NCBI RefSeq assembly: GCF_001005085.2
Contig: NZ_LBMU02000089.1
Span: forward strand, 31,945-95,944
Direction of reading: 5' to 3'
Source of the DNA: Streptomyces humi
GTDB lineage: Bacteria; Actinomycetota; Actinomycetes; Streptomycetales; Streptomycetaceae
Length of the DNA stretch: 64,000 bases
The notes below the pieces were generated by a model. The model was given only the letters and a program-made list of their open reading frames with translations, made no database searches and was not told where the DNA came from. The position numbers and the translations under genes were made by a program. This document shows positions 34,496-42,019 of this stretch, piece after piece. The stretch's first letter is position 1. Each line of letters begins with the position of its first letter.

Positions 34496-34981
34496 TTGGG
34501 TGCTCCACGCCTGAGCAGGACGCCGTTGCCGGGAATCGGGGTCCGTTACGACCTCACCACGCGGGAGCAGGGCAGACTGTCCGTGGTCGCGCACCGGGAC
34601 GGATCGCGCATTCTGAGCGCCTACCGCCAGGAGGACCCCGACGCGTGCGCCTTGTCGGTGCGGTTGTCCTCGGGTGAGACGGCGGCGCTCATCGACGCGC
34701 TGATGCCGACGCACCACAGCCCGAACCTGCTCTCCACCACCGACCTCGGCCTGGTCGCCGAGCGGATCGAACTCAGCGCCACGTCGCACTGGAACGGCCG
34801 TCTCCTGGGCGAGACGCGGATGCGGACCGAGACCGGTGTCTCCATCGTGGCCGTGCTGCGCCGCGCCGAGGCGGTTCCGTCGCCCGCGCCGGACTTCCGG
34901 CTGGCCGGCGGGGACACGCTCATCGTGATCGGCACCCGTGAGGGCGTCGACGCGGCCGCCGCGATACTCGGGCGGGAGTGA
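34496..34981 (+). CDS. Cation:proton antiporter regulatory subunit (TrkA-C domain)
   Basis: Protein of 161 residues starting at a TTG with GGGAG 7 nt upstream. The C-terminal half is a TrkA-C/RCK_C ligand domain: WNGRLLGETRMRTETGVSIVAVLRR...PDFRLAGGDTLIVIGTREGVDAAAAIL. The KhtT-type family gates CPA2 antiporters. The antiporter gene starts 7 bp after the stop, so the two form a channel-regulator operon like khtTU. Confidence 0.9.
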   Translation: MGAPRLSRTPLPGIGVRYDLTTREQGRLSVVAHRDGSRILSAYRQEDPDACALSVRLSSGETAALIDALMPTHHSPNLLSTTDLGLVAERIELSATSHWNGRLLGETRMRTETGVSIVAVLRRAEAVPSPAPDFRLAGGDTLIVIGTREGVDAAAAILGRE

Positions 34982-34988
34982 GGCCTCC

Positions 34989-36260
34989 GTGCACGACTCC
35001 GCCGTCTTCCTCATCGAGTTCGGGGCGATCATCCTCGGCCTGGGCCTGCTCGGCCGGCTCGCCGGACGCTTCAGCTTCTCGCCCATCCCCCTCTACCTGC
35101 TGGCCGGGCTCGCCTTCGGCAAAGGCGGCCTGTACCCGCTGGGCACCAGCGAGGAGTTCGTCGCGATCGGCGCCGAGATCGGCGTCGTCCTGCTGCTCCT
35201 GATGCTCGGTCTCGAGTACACCGCCAGCGATCTCGTCTCCAACCTGAAGACCCAGTACCCGGCGGGCCTGGTGGACGCCGCGCTCAACGCGCTGCCGGGT
35301 GCCGTCATGGCCCTCCTGCTGGGCTGGGGGCCGGTGGCGGCCGTGGTGCTGGCCGGCGTCACCTGGATCTCGTCGTCCGGGGTGATCGCCAAGGTCCTCG
35401 GCGACCTGGGACGGCTCGGCAACCGGGAGACCCCGGTGATCCTGAGCATCCTGGTCCTCGAAGACCTCTCCATGGCCGTCTACCTGCCGATCGTCACCGC
35501 GCTGCTGGCCGGCGCGGGCCTGGCCGCGGGCAGCCTGACCCTCGCCATCGCCCTCGGGGTGGCCGGGCTGGTCCTCCTGATCGCGGTCCGCTACGGCAGG
35601 CACATCTCCCGTTTCGTCTCCAGCGACGACTCCGAGAAGCTGCTCCTTGTCGTGCTGGGCCTGACCCTGCTCGTCGCGGGCATCGCCCAGCAGCTCCAGG
35701 TCTCCGCCGCGGTGGGCGCGTTCCTCGTCGGCATAGCGCTCTCCGGGGAGGTCGCGGAGGGCGCCCACCACCTCCTGGCGCCCCTGCGTGACCTCTTCGC
35801 GGCCGTCTTCTTCGTCTTCTTCGGCCTGCACACCGACCCGTCGAGCATCCCGCCGGTGCTGCTGCCCGCGCTGGCGCTCGCGGTCGTCACCGCGCTGACG
35901 AAGATCGCCACGGGCTACTGGGCCGCGAAGCGCGCCGGGATCTCGGCGCGGGGCCGCTGGCGGGCGGGCGGCACCCTGGTGGCCCGCGGCGAGTTCTCGA
36001 TCGTCATAGCCGGTCTGGCCGTCACGGCGGGCATAGAACCCTCACTCGGCCCGCTGGCCACGGCCTACGTCCTGATCCTCGTCATCCTGGGCCCCCTGAC
36101 GGCCCGCTACACCGAACCCCTGGCCCGCCGCCTCACGCACCGCTCACGGGACCCGAAGCCCCTCCTGGCCGACGGCGGCACGATCCCGCTCGCGGCTCCG
36201 GCCCCGGAGACGACAGTGAGGGCGACGGCGGACGACCAGGACGCGGTCGGCAGCGCGTAG
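34989..36260 (+). CDS. CPA2-family monovalent cation:proton antiporter
   Basis: Protein of 423 residues with 11-12 membrane spans of the KefB/KhtU Na+/H+ exchanger family. Motifs include SFSPIPLYLLAGLAFGKGG, a conserved VLLLLMLGLEYT and LSILVLEDLSMAVYLPI with acidic residues in the transport core, and GGTLVARGEFSIVIAG. The start is GTG at 34989 soon after the regulator stop. It exchanges K+ or Na+ for protons, and its cytosolic partner is the TrkA-C protein. A hydrophilic tail of about 45 residues ends the protein. Confidence 0.93.
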   Translation: MHDSAVFLIEFGAIILGLGLLGRLAGRFSFSPIPLYLLAGLAFGKGGLYPLGTSEEFVAIGAEIGVVLLLLMLGLEYTASDLVSNLKTQYPAGLVDAALNALPGAVMALLLGWGPVAAVVLAGVTWISSSGVIAKVLGDLGRLGNRETPVILSILVLEDLSMAVYLPIVTALLAGAGLAAGSLTLAIALGVAGLVLLIAVRYGRHISRFVSSDDSEKLLLVVLGLTLLVAGIAQQLQVSAAVGAFLVGIALSGEVAEGAHHLLAPLRDLFAAVFFVFFGLHTDPSSIPPVLLPALALAVVTALTKIATGYWAAKRAGISARGRWRAGGTLVARGEFSIVIAGLAVTAGIEPSLGPLATAYVLILVILGPLTARYTEPLARRLTHRSRDPKPLLADGGTIPLAAPAPETTVRATADDQDAVGSA

Positions 36261-36411
36261 CCGGGGGCGGCGCGTGGCGCGGACCGGGGCCGGTCCCGGA
36301 ACCGGAACCGGGACGGCCGTAATTCGATTGACCCCGTCCGCCGGTCGGCGCTGCACTGTGCCGGAACACCACGCACCGTGGTGGCAGGACCGCGGGGAGG
36401 CAGCGCCGACG

Positions 36412-37638
36412 ATGGAGATACGTTCCACGACCGACCAGGACCGTCAGGTCTTCGTCGACACGCTCCATGCCGCGTTCGGGCTCTTCCCGGAGACCCCGGC
36501 CGAGGACGGCGGCGGGGTCTGGTGGTCCGCGTTCGAAACGGACCGCGGCCTGCTCGCCGTGACGGCGGACGGGCGGCCCGTCGGCACCGCCGGCGCGTAC
36601 TCCTTCGAGCTCACCCTGCCCGGCGGGATCCCCGTCCCGGTCCCCGGGGTGACCGCCGTCGGCGTCCTGCCCTCGCACCGGCGCCGGGGCGTGGCCCGCG
36701 CGATGATGCGGCATCAGCTCACCGGACTGCGGGCCCGAGGGGACTTCCTCTCCGTGCTGCTGGCCTCCGAAGCGCTCATATACCGCAGGTTCGGCTACGG
36801 ACCGGCGACCTACACTCGACAGCTGACGGTCCCCCGCCACCGCGCCGCCCCCGCCCTCCCACGGGCACGCGGCACGGCCGACGCGGACGCATCGACGACC
36901 GGCACGGTCGAGGTACTGCGGCGCGCCGAGTGCGCCGAGATCCTGGAAGAGGTCTACGACCGCTACCGCCGCGCCCAGCCCGGCGCGCTGTCCCGGCCGC
37001 ACCGCTGGTGGGCCCTGCGCGCGGGGCAGCCCCCGATCTCCCCGGCGCCGCGCTACATCGCCGTCCACCGGGACACCGACGGCGTCCCGGACGGGTATGC
37101 CAGTTACTCGCTCGAGTCCGGAACCCTGACGGTCGACGAGACCATCGCCACCGACGACGCCGCCTACACGGCCCTGGCCCGGTTCCTGCTCGAACACGAC
37201 CTGGTCACCAAGGTCGTGTTCAAACACGTCGCGCCCGACCACCCGCTGCGCTGGCAGCTCGCGGACTACCGCGCCGCCGAGGTGAGCGGCGACATGGACT
37301 GGCTCTGGGTGCGGCTGCTGGACGTTCCGCGTGCGCTGACCGCGCGCGGCTGGTTCACGGACGGCGAGCTCGTCCTCGACGTCGACGACCCGTTCCTCGG
37401 CGAGCACGACCGCTACCTGCTGACCGTCCGCGACGGCAAGGCCGACTGCGTCCCGACGGACCGGGCCCCCGACCTCTCCCTGGACATCACCGACCTGGGC
37501 TCGGTCTACCTCGGCGGCACCGCCCCCGGCACGCTCGTGCGTGCCGGGCACATCACGGCCCACCGCCCGGACGCGGCCACCCTCGCCGACGCCCTGTTCC
37601 GCGCCGACCGCTCGCCGCACTGCCTGCACTGGTTCTGA
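36412..37638 (+). CDS. Eis-like GNAT N-acetyltransferase
   Basis: Protein of 408 residues, the usual length for Eis-type acetyltransferases, which have a GNAT domain, a second GNAT-like domain and a sterol-carrier-like C-terminal domain. The acetyl-CoA loop is VGVLPSHRRRGVARAMMRHQL at about 83-103. Later blocks are SEALIYRRFGYGPAT and the C-terminal CLHWF, which provides the free carboxylate used in catalysis by Eis. The start ATG has GGGGAGG upstream. Family members acetylate aminoglycosides and protein lysines; the substrate here is unknown. Confidence 0.9.
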   Translation: MEIRSTTDQDRQVFVDTLHAAFGLFPETPAEDGGGVWWSAFETDRGLLAVTADGRPVGTAGAYSFELTLPGGIPVPVPGVTAVGVLPSHRRRGVARAMMRHQLTGLRARGDFLSVLLASEALIYRRFGYGPATYTRQLTVPRHRAAPALPRARGTADADASTTGTVEVLRRAECAEILEEVYDRYRRAQPGALSRPHRWWALRAGQPPISPAPRYIAVHRDTDGVPDGYASYSLESGTLTVDETIATDDAAYTALARFLLEHDLVTKVVFKHVAPDHPLRWQLADYRAAEVSGDMDWLWVRLLDVPRALTARGWFTDGELVLDVDDPFLGEHDRYLLTVRDGKADCVPTDRAPDLSLDITDLGSVYLGGTAPGTLVRAGHITAHRPDAATLADALFRADRSPHCLHWF

Positions 37639-37659
37639 AGCAGGACAAGACCGGCCAGG

Positions 37660-37830
37660 ACGTGGCGGGCCGCGCGCTGGGCGCAGGGTGACTTCACGGA
37701 GCATCTGTCGGTCGTGGGGTTCCCCGGCCGCGGGCTGCGGGAGTACACCCGCGACCGGTTCACGCAGTTGAAGAGTGAGCAGGCCAGGCTGTTGGGAAGC
37801 ACCGACCGTCGACCGCGTCGTGCGCGGTAG
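37660..37830 (+). pseudogene. Possible 3' remnant of an unidentified gene
   Basis: The frame through 37690 reads AARWAQGDFTEHLSVVGF then RGLREYTRDRFTQLKSEQ and ends at a TAG at 37828-37830. It looks like coherent protein, with charged helix and balanced composition, but has no start or ribosome site and stops abruptly upstream. I interpret it as the tail of a decayed gene and cannot name the family. Confidence 0.35.
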
Positions 37831-37858
37831 ACCTCGTCGCGGCCGAACAAGCCGGGCG

Positions 37859-38314
37859 TCACTGGCGACAAGCCGTCACGGACACCTCCGCCCAGACCGT
37901 CTTGCCCACGGGCTGACGAGGCATCCAGCCCCACCGCAGGGCCAGGGCGTCCACGAGGAGCAGACCGCGGCCCGACTCCCCGTCGGGGAAGGACGAGGGC
38001 GCGGCGGCCGGCGGCCTCTTCGCGGCGGCGTCAGCGACCTCGACGCGCACCAGGTCCGCCGCGGTGTCGAAGTCGAGCCGGAGACCGAAGGTGCGCCCCG
38101 GCACCCGGCCGTGCCGCACCGCGTTGGCGGCGAGTTCGGCGACGACGAGAGCGACCGTGCACGACGCGTCCGACGCGGCGGGAAAGCCCCACTCCGCCAG
38201 GCACCGCACGGCCTGGTGCCGAGCGTGCCGCGCCCCTTGGGCGGAGGACGCGAACTGCGCGCTCCAACGGGGCTCCTTGGGTTCCTTCTCCGATGTGACC
38301 GTTTCTGTCAGCAC
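37859..38314 (-). CDS. RsbW-like ATP-binding protein (anti-sigma/regulatory kinase fold)
   Basis: Protein of about 151 residues with a HATPase_c_2 domain. ARHARHQAVRCLAEWG is the first helix, VALVVAELAANAVRHGRV is the N-box, and DGESGRGLLLVDALALRWGWMP the G-box. Start GTG at 38314 is tentative because other in-frame starts exist. In streptomycetes such proteins pair with XRE/DUF397 genes, as here with the divergent 38438 and 39258 genes. They bind ATP and probably act as anti-sigma-like switches, though proof is scarce. Confidence 0.85.
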   Translation of the reverse strand: MLTETVTSEKEPKEPRWSAQFASSAQGARHARHQAVRCLAEWGFPAASDASCTVALVVAELAANAVRHGRVPGRTFGLRLDFDTAADLVRVEVADAAAKRPPAAAPSSFPDGESGRGLLLVDALALRWGWMPRQPVGKTVWAEVSVTACRQ

Positions 38315-38437
38315 AGCCCGCCAATCCTCACCTGTACACGAGTCGTCACGTTCCGTACTCAAGAGTCGTCCCGGCGTCCTAGGCTCGGAAGGTGACACAG
38401 CCTTACTTCTCGGTTCGTAAGGGACGGAAGTGACGCC

Positions 38438-39382
38438 TTGGCCAACGGAATCGACTCCAGTACGTCGATGGCGGCGCTGTTCGGCGCGCGGGTACGGAGG
38501 CTGCGCCTCGCCGCCGGGCTGACCCAGGCCGAACTGGGCGCCGCCGTGCACGTGGTGAGCACCCGGATCACCCAGATCGAGCGGGCCTCCGGAGCGAAGC
38601 CGACGCTCGAACTGGCGCGGGCGCTGGACACGGTCCTGGGCACCGACGACCTGCTGGCGGAGCTGTGGCCGTACGTGCACCGGGAGGCGTTTCCGGACTG
38701 GTCACGGAAGTTCATGGCGTACTCGGAGCGGGCGGTGGTCATCCGGCAGTACGCGGCGCACGTGGTGCCGGGTTTGTTGCAGACGGAGGACTACGCGCGA
38801 GCCGTGCTGAGTGTCGGCCGAACACTCGACGGCAAGGAACAGTTGGAGGAGCGGGTCACCGCCCGTATGGGCCGTCAGGAACGGCTCGGCGGGGCCGACC
38901 GGCCGGAGTTGTGGGTGGTCCTCGACGAGGCGGTACTGAGGCGGCCGGTCGGCGGCCCGGTGGTCATGCGGGAGCAGTTGGAGCGAGTGCTCGACGTCGC
39001 GACGGGGTCTCATCTCACCGTGCAGGTACTGCCGTTCGACCAGGGTGAGCACGACGTCATGGGCGGCTCGCTCACGCTCCTGACAATGCCGGACGGCTCG
39101 GAAGCCGCCTACACGGAGGGCGCTCACTACGGCCAACTCGTCGAGGATCCGCACGAGGTCAGGAGCTTCGCGCTGACCTACGATCGGCTACGGGCGGCAG
39201 CCCTGCCCCCGCTCATGTCGCTCGACATGATCCGATCCGTGATGGAGGACAGTCACCGTGGAGCGAACGTCCCGTCCCGATCTGAACGACGCCGCCTGGC
39301 GCAGGAGCAGCTACAGCAATCAGGAGGGGGGCGACTGCGTGGAGGTGGCCGACGGGTTCCCCGGCGCCGTCCCCGTACGTGA
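38438..39382 (+). CDS. XRE-family regulator with DUF5753 domain
   Basis: Protein of 314 residues starting at TTG (GGAAG 9 nt upstream; an ATG at 38468 is possible). The Cro/XRE helix-turn-helix is ARVRRLRLAAGLTQAELGAAVHVVSTRITQIERA, residues 16-50. The rest is the DUF5753 sensor-like region: YAAHVVPGLLQTEDYARAVL, RPELWVVLDEAVLRRPVGG and VQVLPFDQGEH. The last 40 residues are Arg/Gly-rich and read over the DUF397 gene in another frame for 125 bp, longer than the usual few bases. The cassette resembles whiJ-like developmental regulators. Confidence 0.92.
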   Translation: MANGIDSSTSMAALFGARVRRLRLAAGLTQAELGAAVHVVSTRITQIERASGAKPTLELARALDTVLGTDDLLAELWPYVHREAFPDWSRKFMAYSERAVVIRQYAAHVVPGLLQTEDYARAVLSVGRTLDGKEQLEERVTARMGRQERLGGADRPELWVVLDEAVLRRPVGGPVVMREQLERVLDVATGSHLTVQVLPFDQGEHDVMGGSLTLLTMPDGSEAAYTEGAHYGQLVEDPHEVRSFALTYDRLRAAALPPLMSLDMIRSVMEDSHRGANVPSRSERRRLAQEQLQQSGGGRLRGGGRRVPRRRPRT

Positions 39383-39476
39383 CAGCAAGGTCCCGCAGGG
39401 TTCGGCGCTGTGCTTCGACGCCACCGCCTGGGCCGCTTTCATAGGCGAGTTGAAGGTCAGGGACCGCCGTCACTGA
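39258..39476 (+). CDS. DUF397 small protein
   Basis: Protein of 72 residues with the full DUF397 signature: DLNDAAWRRSSYSNQEGGDCVEVADGF, VPVRDSKVPQGSALCFDATAWAAFIGELK. It starts at a GTG that follows GGAGG-like bases within the XRE gene and lies in a different frame. In characterised cases DUF397 proteins act with the neighbouring XRE regulator, probably by antagonising it. Confidence 0.93.
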   Translation: MERTSRPDLNDAAWRRSSYSNQEGGDCVEVADGFPGAVPVRDSKVPQGSALCFDATAWAAFIGELKVRDRRH

Positions 39477-39938
39477 GCCCGCCGGGCTCCGGACGCCGTC
39501 CATGTCCCGGGCTCGCCGGACCCTTGTCCGCGAGGGTCCGGTGGGCCGCTGACCTCCTTGAAGAACCGGGGGAAAGAACTACCCGCCCACCCACCCTCCC
39601 CGGCCGGGACTGGCATCCCGATCGAGGGTGTCCGCAGTCGACCCTCGTGTCGTGGGTGAAGGGCCGGGCCGCCGGAGCGCCGCCGGTGCACCAGGTCGAG
39701 CCAGTACGGAAAGGGCAGCCTTCGGTGCCGTTCATCGCGGTGGCCGAGGCACACGTCCTTCGTTCTCCGCGCACCCTGGGACTCCGCATGAGCGAGATCA
39801 GGGAGGCGGCATCCGCCGTACGGGACGCCTTCGACACCCCCTACGGCCTCGTGTCCAAACCAGGCCGTCGCGAAGGGCGGCCCGGCGGTGTACGCGGTGC
39901 GGTGTGACCGTGTCGAGCGCGCATGGCCCTGACCGGGG
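39477..39938 (+). pseudogene. Gene-free gap holding a probable DUF433-type antitoxin remnant
   Basis: From about 39641 to 39907 the plus frame reads STLVSWVKGRA, then PFIAVAEAHVLRSPRTLGLRMSEIREAASAVRDAFDT and YGLVSKP. This resembles the middle of DUF433 family proteins, antitoxin-like partners of PIN-type toxins. It lacks the N-terminal start and the C-terminal region and ends in a short Arg/Gly tail at a TGA. I see no toxin gene beside it. The first part of the gap (39477-39640) shows nothing recognisable. Confidence 0.45.
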
Positions 39939-40730
39939 TCAGTTGTTCCAGCTCTCGTCGTACGGGTCGGACGGTACCGGGATCGGCTTGGCCTGTGTGA
40001 CGTTCAGGTACGGGATCGGGCCGTTGTTCACCGGGTCGTGGGTGACGCGTGCGGTGTAGGTGCCCGTCACCTGGAGCCAGGCGTCCGGCTGGAGGACCGG
40101 GGGGATCTTGCCCGTCAGGGCCACCTTCACCGGCTGGGCGTCCGCCGCACAGCAGTTGAGGGCCATCCGCACCAGGTAGGGGGCGCCGCTCTTGTCCAGG
40201 GCCACGAAACCGGTGATGCGCACGCTCCGGCCGCCGAACGAACGGCCGTGGTCGTAGACCGCGCGGCCCGCGTAGTCGACCAGGTTGATCGGGATCGGGT
40301 CCGACTTCGGCAACTTCATGTAGCCGTAAGGCTGTTGCAGGGCCGTGCCCGCGCGCACCGCGCTGTAGGAGCCGAGCGCGGGCGGGGCGACGAGGATCAG
40401 GGCGAGGAGGGGAAGGACCAGGAGCCACGAGATACGGGGTTCCGGATGGGCGTGGTCGTGGGTCTGGTCGTGGTCGTGGGTCTGGTCGTGGTCGTGGGTC
40501 TGGTCGTGGTCGTGGGTGTGGTCGTCTCCGGATGTGGTGCGGGTGCGGGTGCGGGCTCGCCACTCGTACCACGCCGTCGCCAGGGCCGCGACGATCAGGA
40601 CCGCGCCCGCCGCCAGGATGAGCGGTTGCAGGCCCGCCTTGACGTAGCGGAGGTAGAGGTCGGTCAGGCCCGCGTGCAGCAGGGCCGCCCCCACCAGGAA
40701 CATCACCGCCGCCTGTGCCTGCCGGTTCAC
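39939..40730 (-). CDS. TIGR03943-family membrane protein with His-rich loop
   Basis: Protein of 263 residues. Two N-terminal membrane spans (AAVMFLVGAALLHAGLTDLYL, PLILAAGAVLIVAALATAWYEW) are followed by a loop with a four-fold THDHDQ-type repeat and a third span, ISWLLVLPLLALILVAPPALG. The extracytoplasmic domain of about 140 residues has LNCCAADAQPV. The His/Asp repeat should bind Zn, Ni or Co. Its GTG overlaps the permease stop by 4 bp. The pair is conserved in bacteria and is probably concerned with metal or metal-complex transport, which remains unproven. Confidence 0.88.
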   Translation of the reverse strand: MNRQAQAAVMFLVGAALLHAGLTDLYLRYVKAGLQPLILAAGAVLIVAALATAWYEWRARTRTRTTSGDDHTHDHDQTHDHDQTHDHDQTHDHAHPEPRISWLLVLPLLALILVAPPALGSYSAVRAGTALQQPYGYMKLPKSDPIPINLVDYAGRAVYDHGRSFGGRSVRITGFVALDKSGAPYLVRMALNCCAADAQPVKVALTGKIPPVLQPDAWLQVTGTYTARVTHDPVNNGPIPYLNVTQAKPIPVPSDPYDESWNN

Positions 40731-41851
40731 AGCAGCACCGCCCCGGTCAGGACCGCGCCCGCGATGGCCGCGGCGAAGGTGGCGGGGGCGAACCGCAGGG
40801 CGAAGCCGCGGCCGAACGTGCCCGCCTGCATCGCGAAGAGCTTGAGGTCGATCATCGGGCCCACGATCAGGAACGCCAGCTTGGCGGTGAGGGAGAACTG
40901 GGTCAGGGAGGCCGCCACGAACGCGTCCGCCTCCGAGCAGATGGACAGCAGCACGGCCAGGACCGACAGGGCCAGGATCGCCACCACCGGGTTGGCGGCC
41001 GCGGTCCGCAGCCACTCCGCCGGGGCCACGGCCTTCAGCGTCGCCGCGGCCATCGCGCCGAGCACCAGGAAGCCGCCCGCGTGCATGGTGTCGTGCCGGA
41101 CCGAGGACCAGAAGGCCTCCATCCTCGTCTCGCCCTCGTGGTGCGCGTGCGCCGGCGTGCGCAGCCAGTCGGTGCGGCCGAGCCGCTGCCACAGCCAGCC
41201 CATCGCGCACGCCACCAGGAGGCTGCCGCCGAACCGGGCCAGCACCATCTCGGGGTCGCGCGGGAACGCCACGGCCGTCGCCGTCAGCACGATCGGGTTG
41301 ATCGCCGGGGCGGAGAGGAGGAAGGCGATGGCCGCGGCGGGCGTGACGCCCCGGCGGACCAGGGCTCCGGCCACCGGGACCGACGCGCACTCGCAGCCCG
41401 GCAGGACCACACCGGCCAGGCCCGCGACCGGAACGGCCAGGGCGGGGCGGCTGGGCAGGGCGCGCGCGAAGAACGAGGGGGGTACGAACACCGCGATCGC
41501 CGCGGAGAGCAGTACGCCCAGCACGAGGAAGGGGAGCGCCTGGACGACCACCGCCACGAACACCGTCATCCAGCTCTGCATCACCGGCTTCGCGAGCGCA
41601 CCGCGCACCGGACCCTGGAAGACCACGACCAGAAGCAGCAACAGGGTCAGGACCAAGGGCGAGTTGAGGTGCCAGCCCTCCTGCTCGGAACGGGCGGCGC
41701 CGACAGGGCCGGCAGGACGGTCAGCGCGCCCGGTGCGTTCGGCGTGATCGGCGTGATCGGTGCGTTCGGCGTGTTCGGTGGTGTCGGCACCGCCGGGGCG
41801 CTCGTCGTGGGGGGCCGGCCCGGGCGGGGCGGCTTTCTCGGTGATGGCCAC
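40727..41851 (-). CDS. UPF0718 (DUF318) family permease
   Basis: Protein of 374 residues with about eight membrane spans. The family motif PGCECASVPVAGAL near residue 165 places two cysteines in the membrane core. SAPAINPIVL is a second conserved block, and DTMHAGGFLVLGA a third. A long hydrophilic N-terminus (about 65 residues) has repeats of AERTDHADHAERTGRAD. The start GTG at 41851 is chosen as the beginning of VAITEKAAPPG, but no strong ribosome site is seen. It is the first gene of the operon with the TIGR03943 protein. Related proteins in archaea and bacteria are linked with metal or arsenic export. Confidence 0.85.
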   Translation of the reverse strand: MAITEKAAPPGPAPHDERPGGADTTEHAERTDHADHAERTGRADRPAGPVGAARSEQEGWHLNSPLVLTLLLLLVVVFQGPVRGALAKPVMQSWMTVFVAVVVQALPFLVLGVLLSAAIAVFVPPSFFARALPSRPALAVPVAGLAGVVLPGCECASVPVAGALVRRGVTPAAAIAFLLSAPAINPIVLTATAVAFPRDPEMVLARFGGSLLVACAMGWLWQRLGRTDWLRTPAHAHHEGETRMEAFWSSVRHDTMHAGGFLVLGAMAAATLKAVAPAEWLRTAAANPVVAILALSVLAVLLSICSEADAFVAASLTQFSLTAKLAFLIVGPMIDLKLFAMQAGTFGRGFALRFAPATFAAAIAGAVLTGAVLL

Positions 41852-42019
41852 GGGTCGGATACCTCCGGCACTTCGGTCAGATCCGGGATTATGCTCCCTC
41901 CCCCTCCCTACGGGCGGACCGGGGCGGCTGTTCACTTCGTTGCTGGAACCATGCGTCCCGTTGAGGCAGTCTTTTCCCTCGTGGCGAGCGTTCCGTATCA
42001 AGGTGGTGGCCCGGCACCC

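Noticed and set aside
39410..39907. A 165-residue intact protein
   Set aside because: There is no ribosome site or sensible N-terminus; only the second half is protein-like, so it is listed as a remnant.
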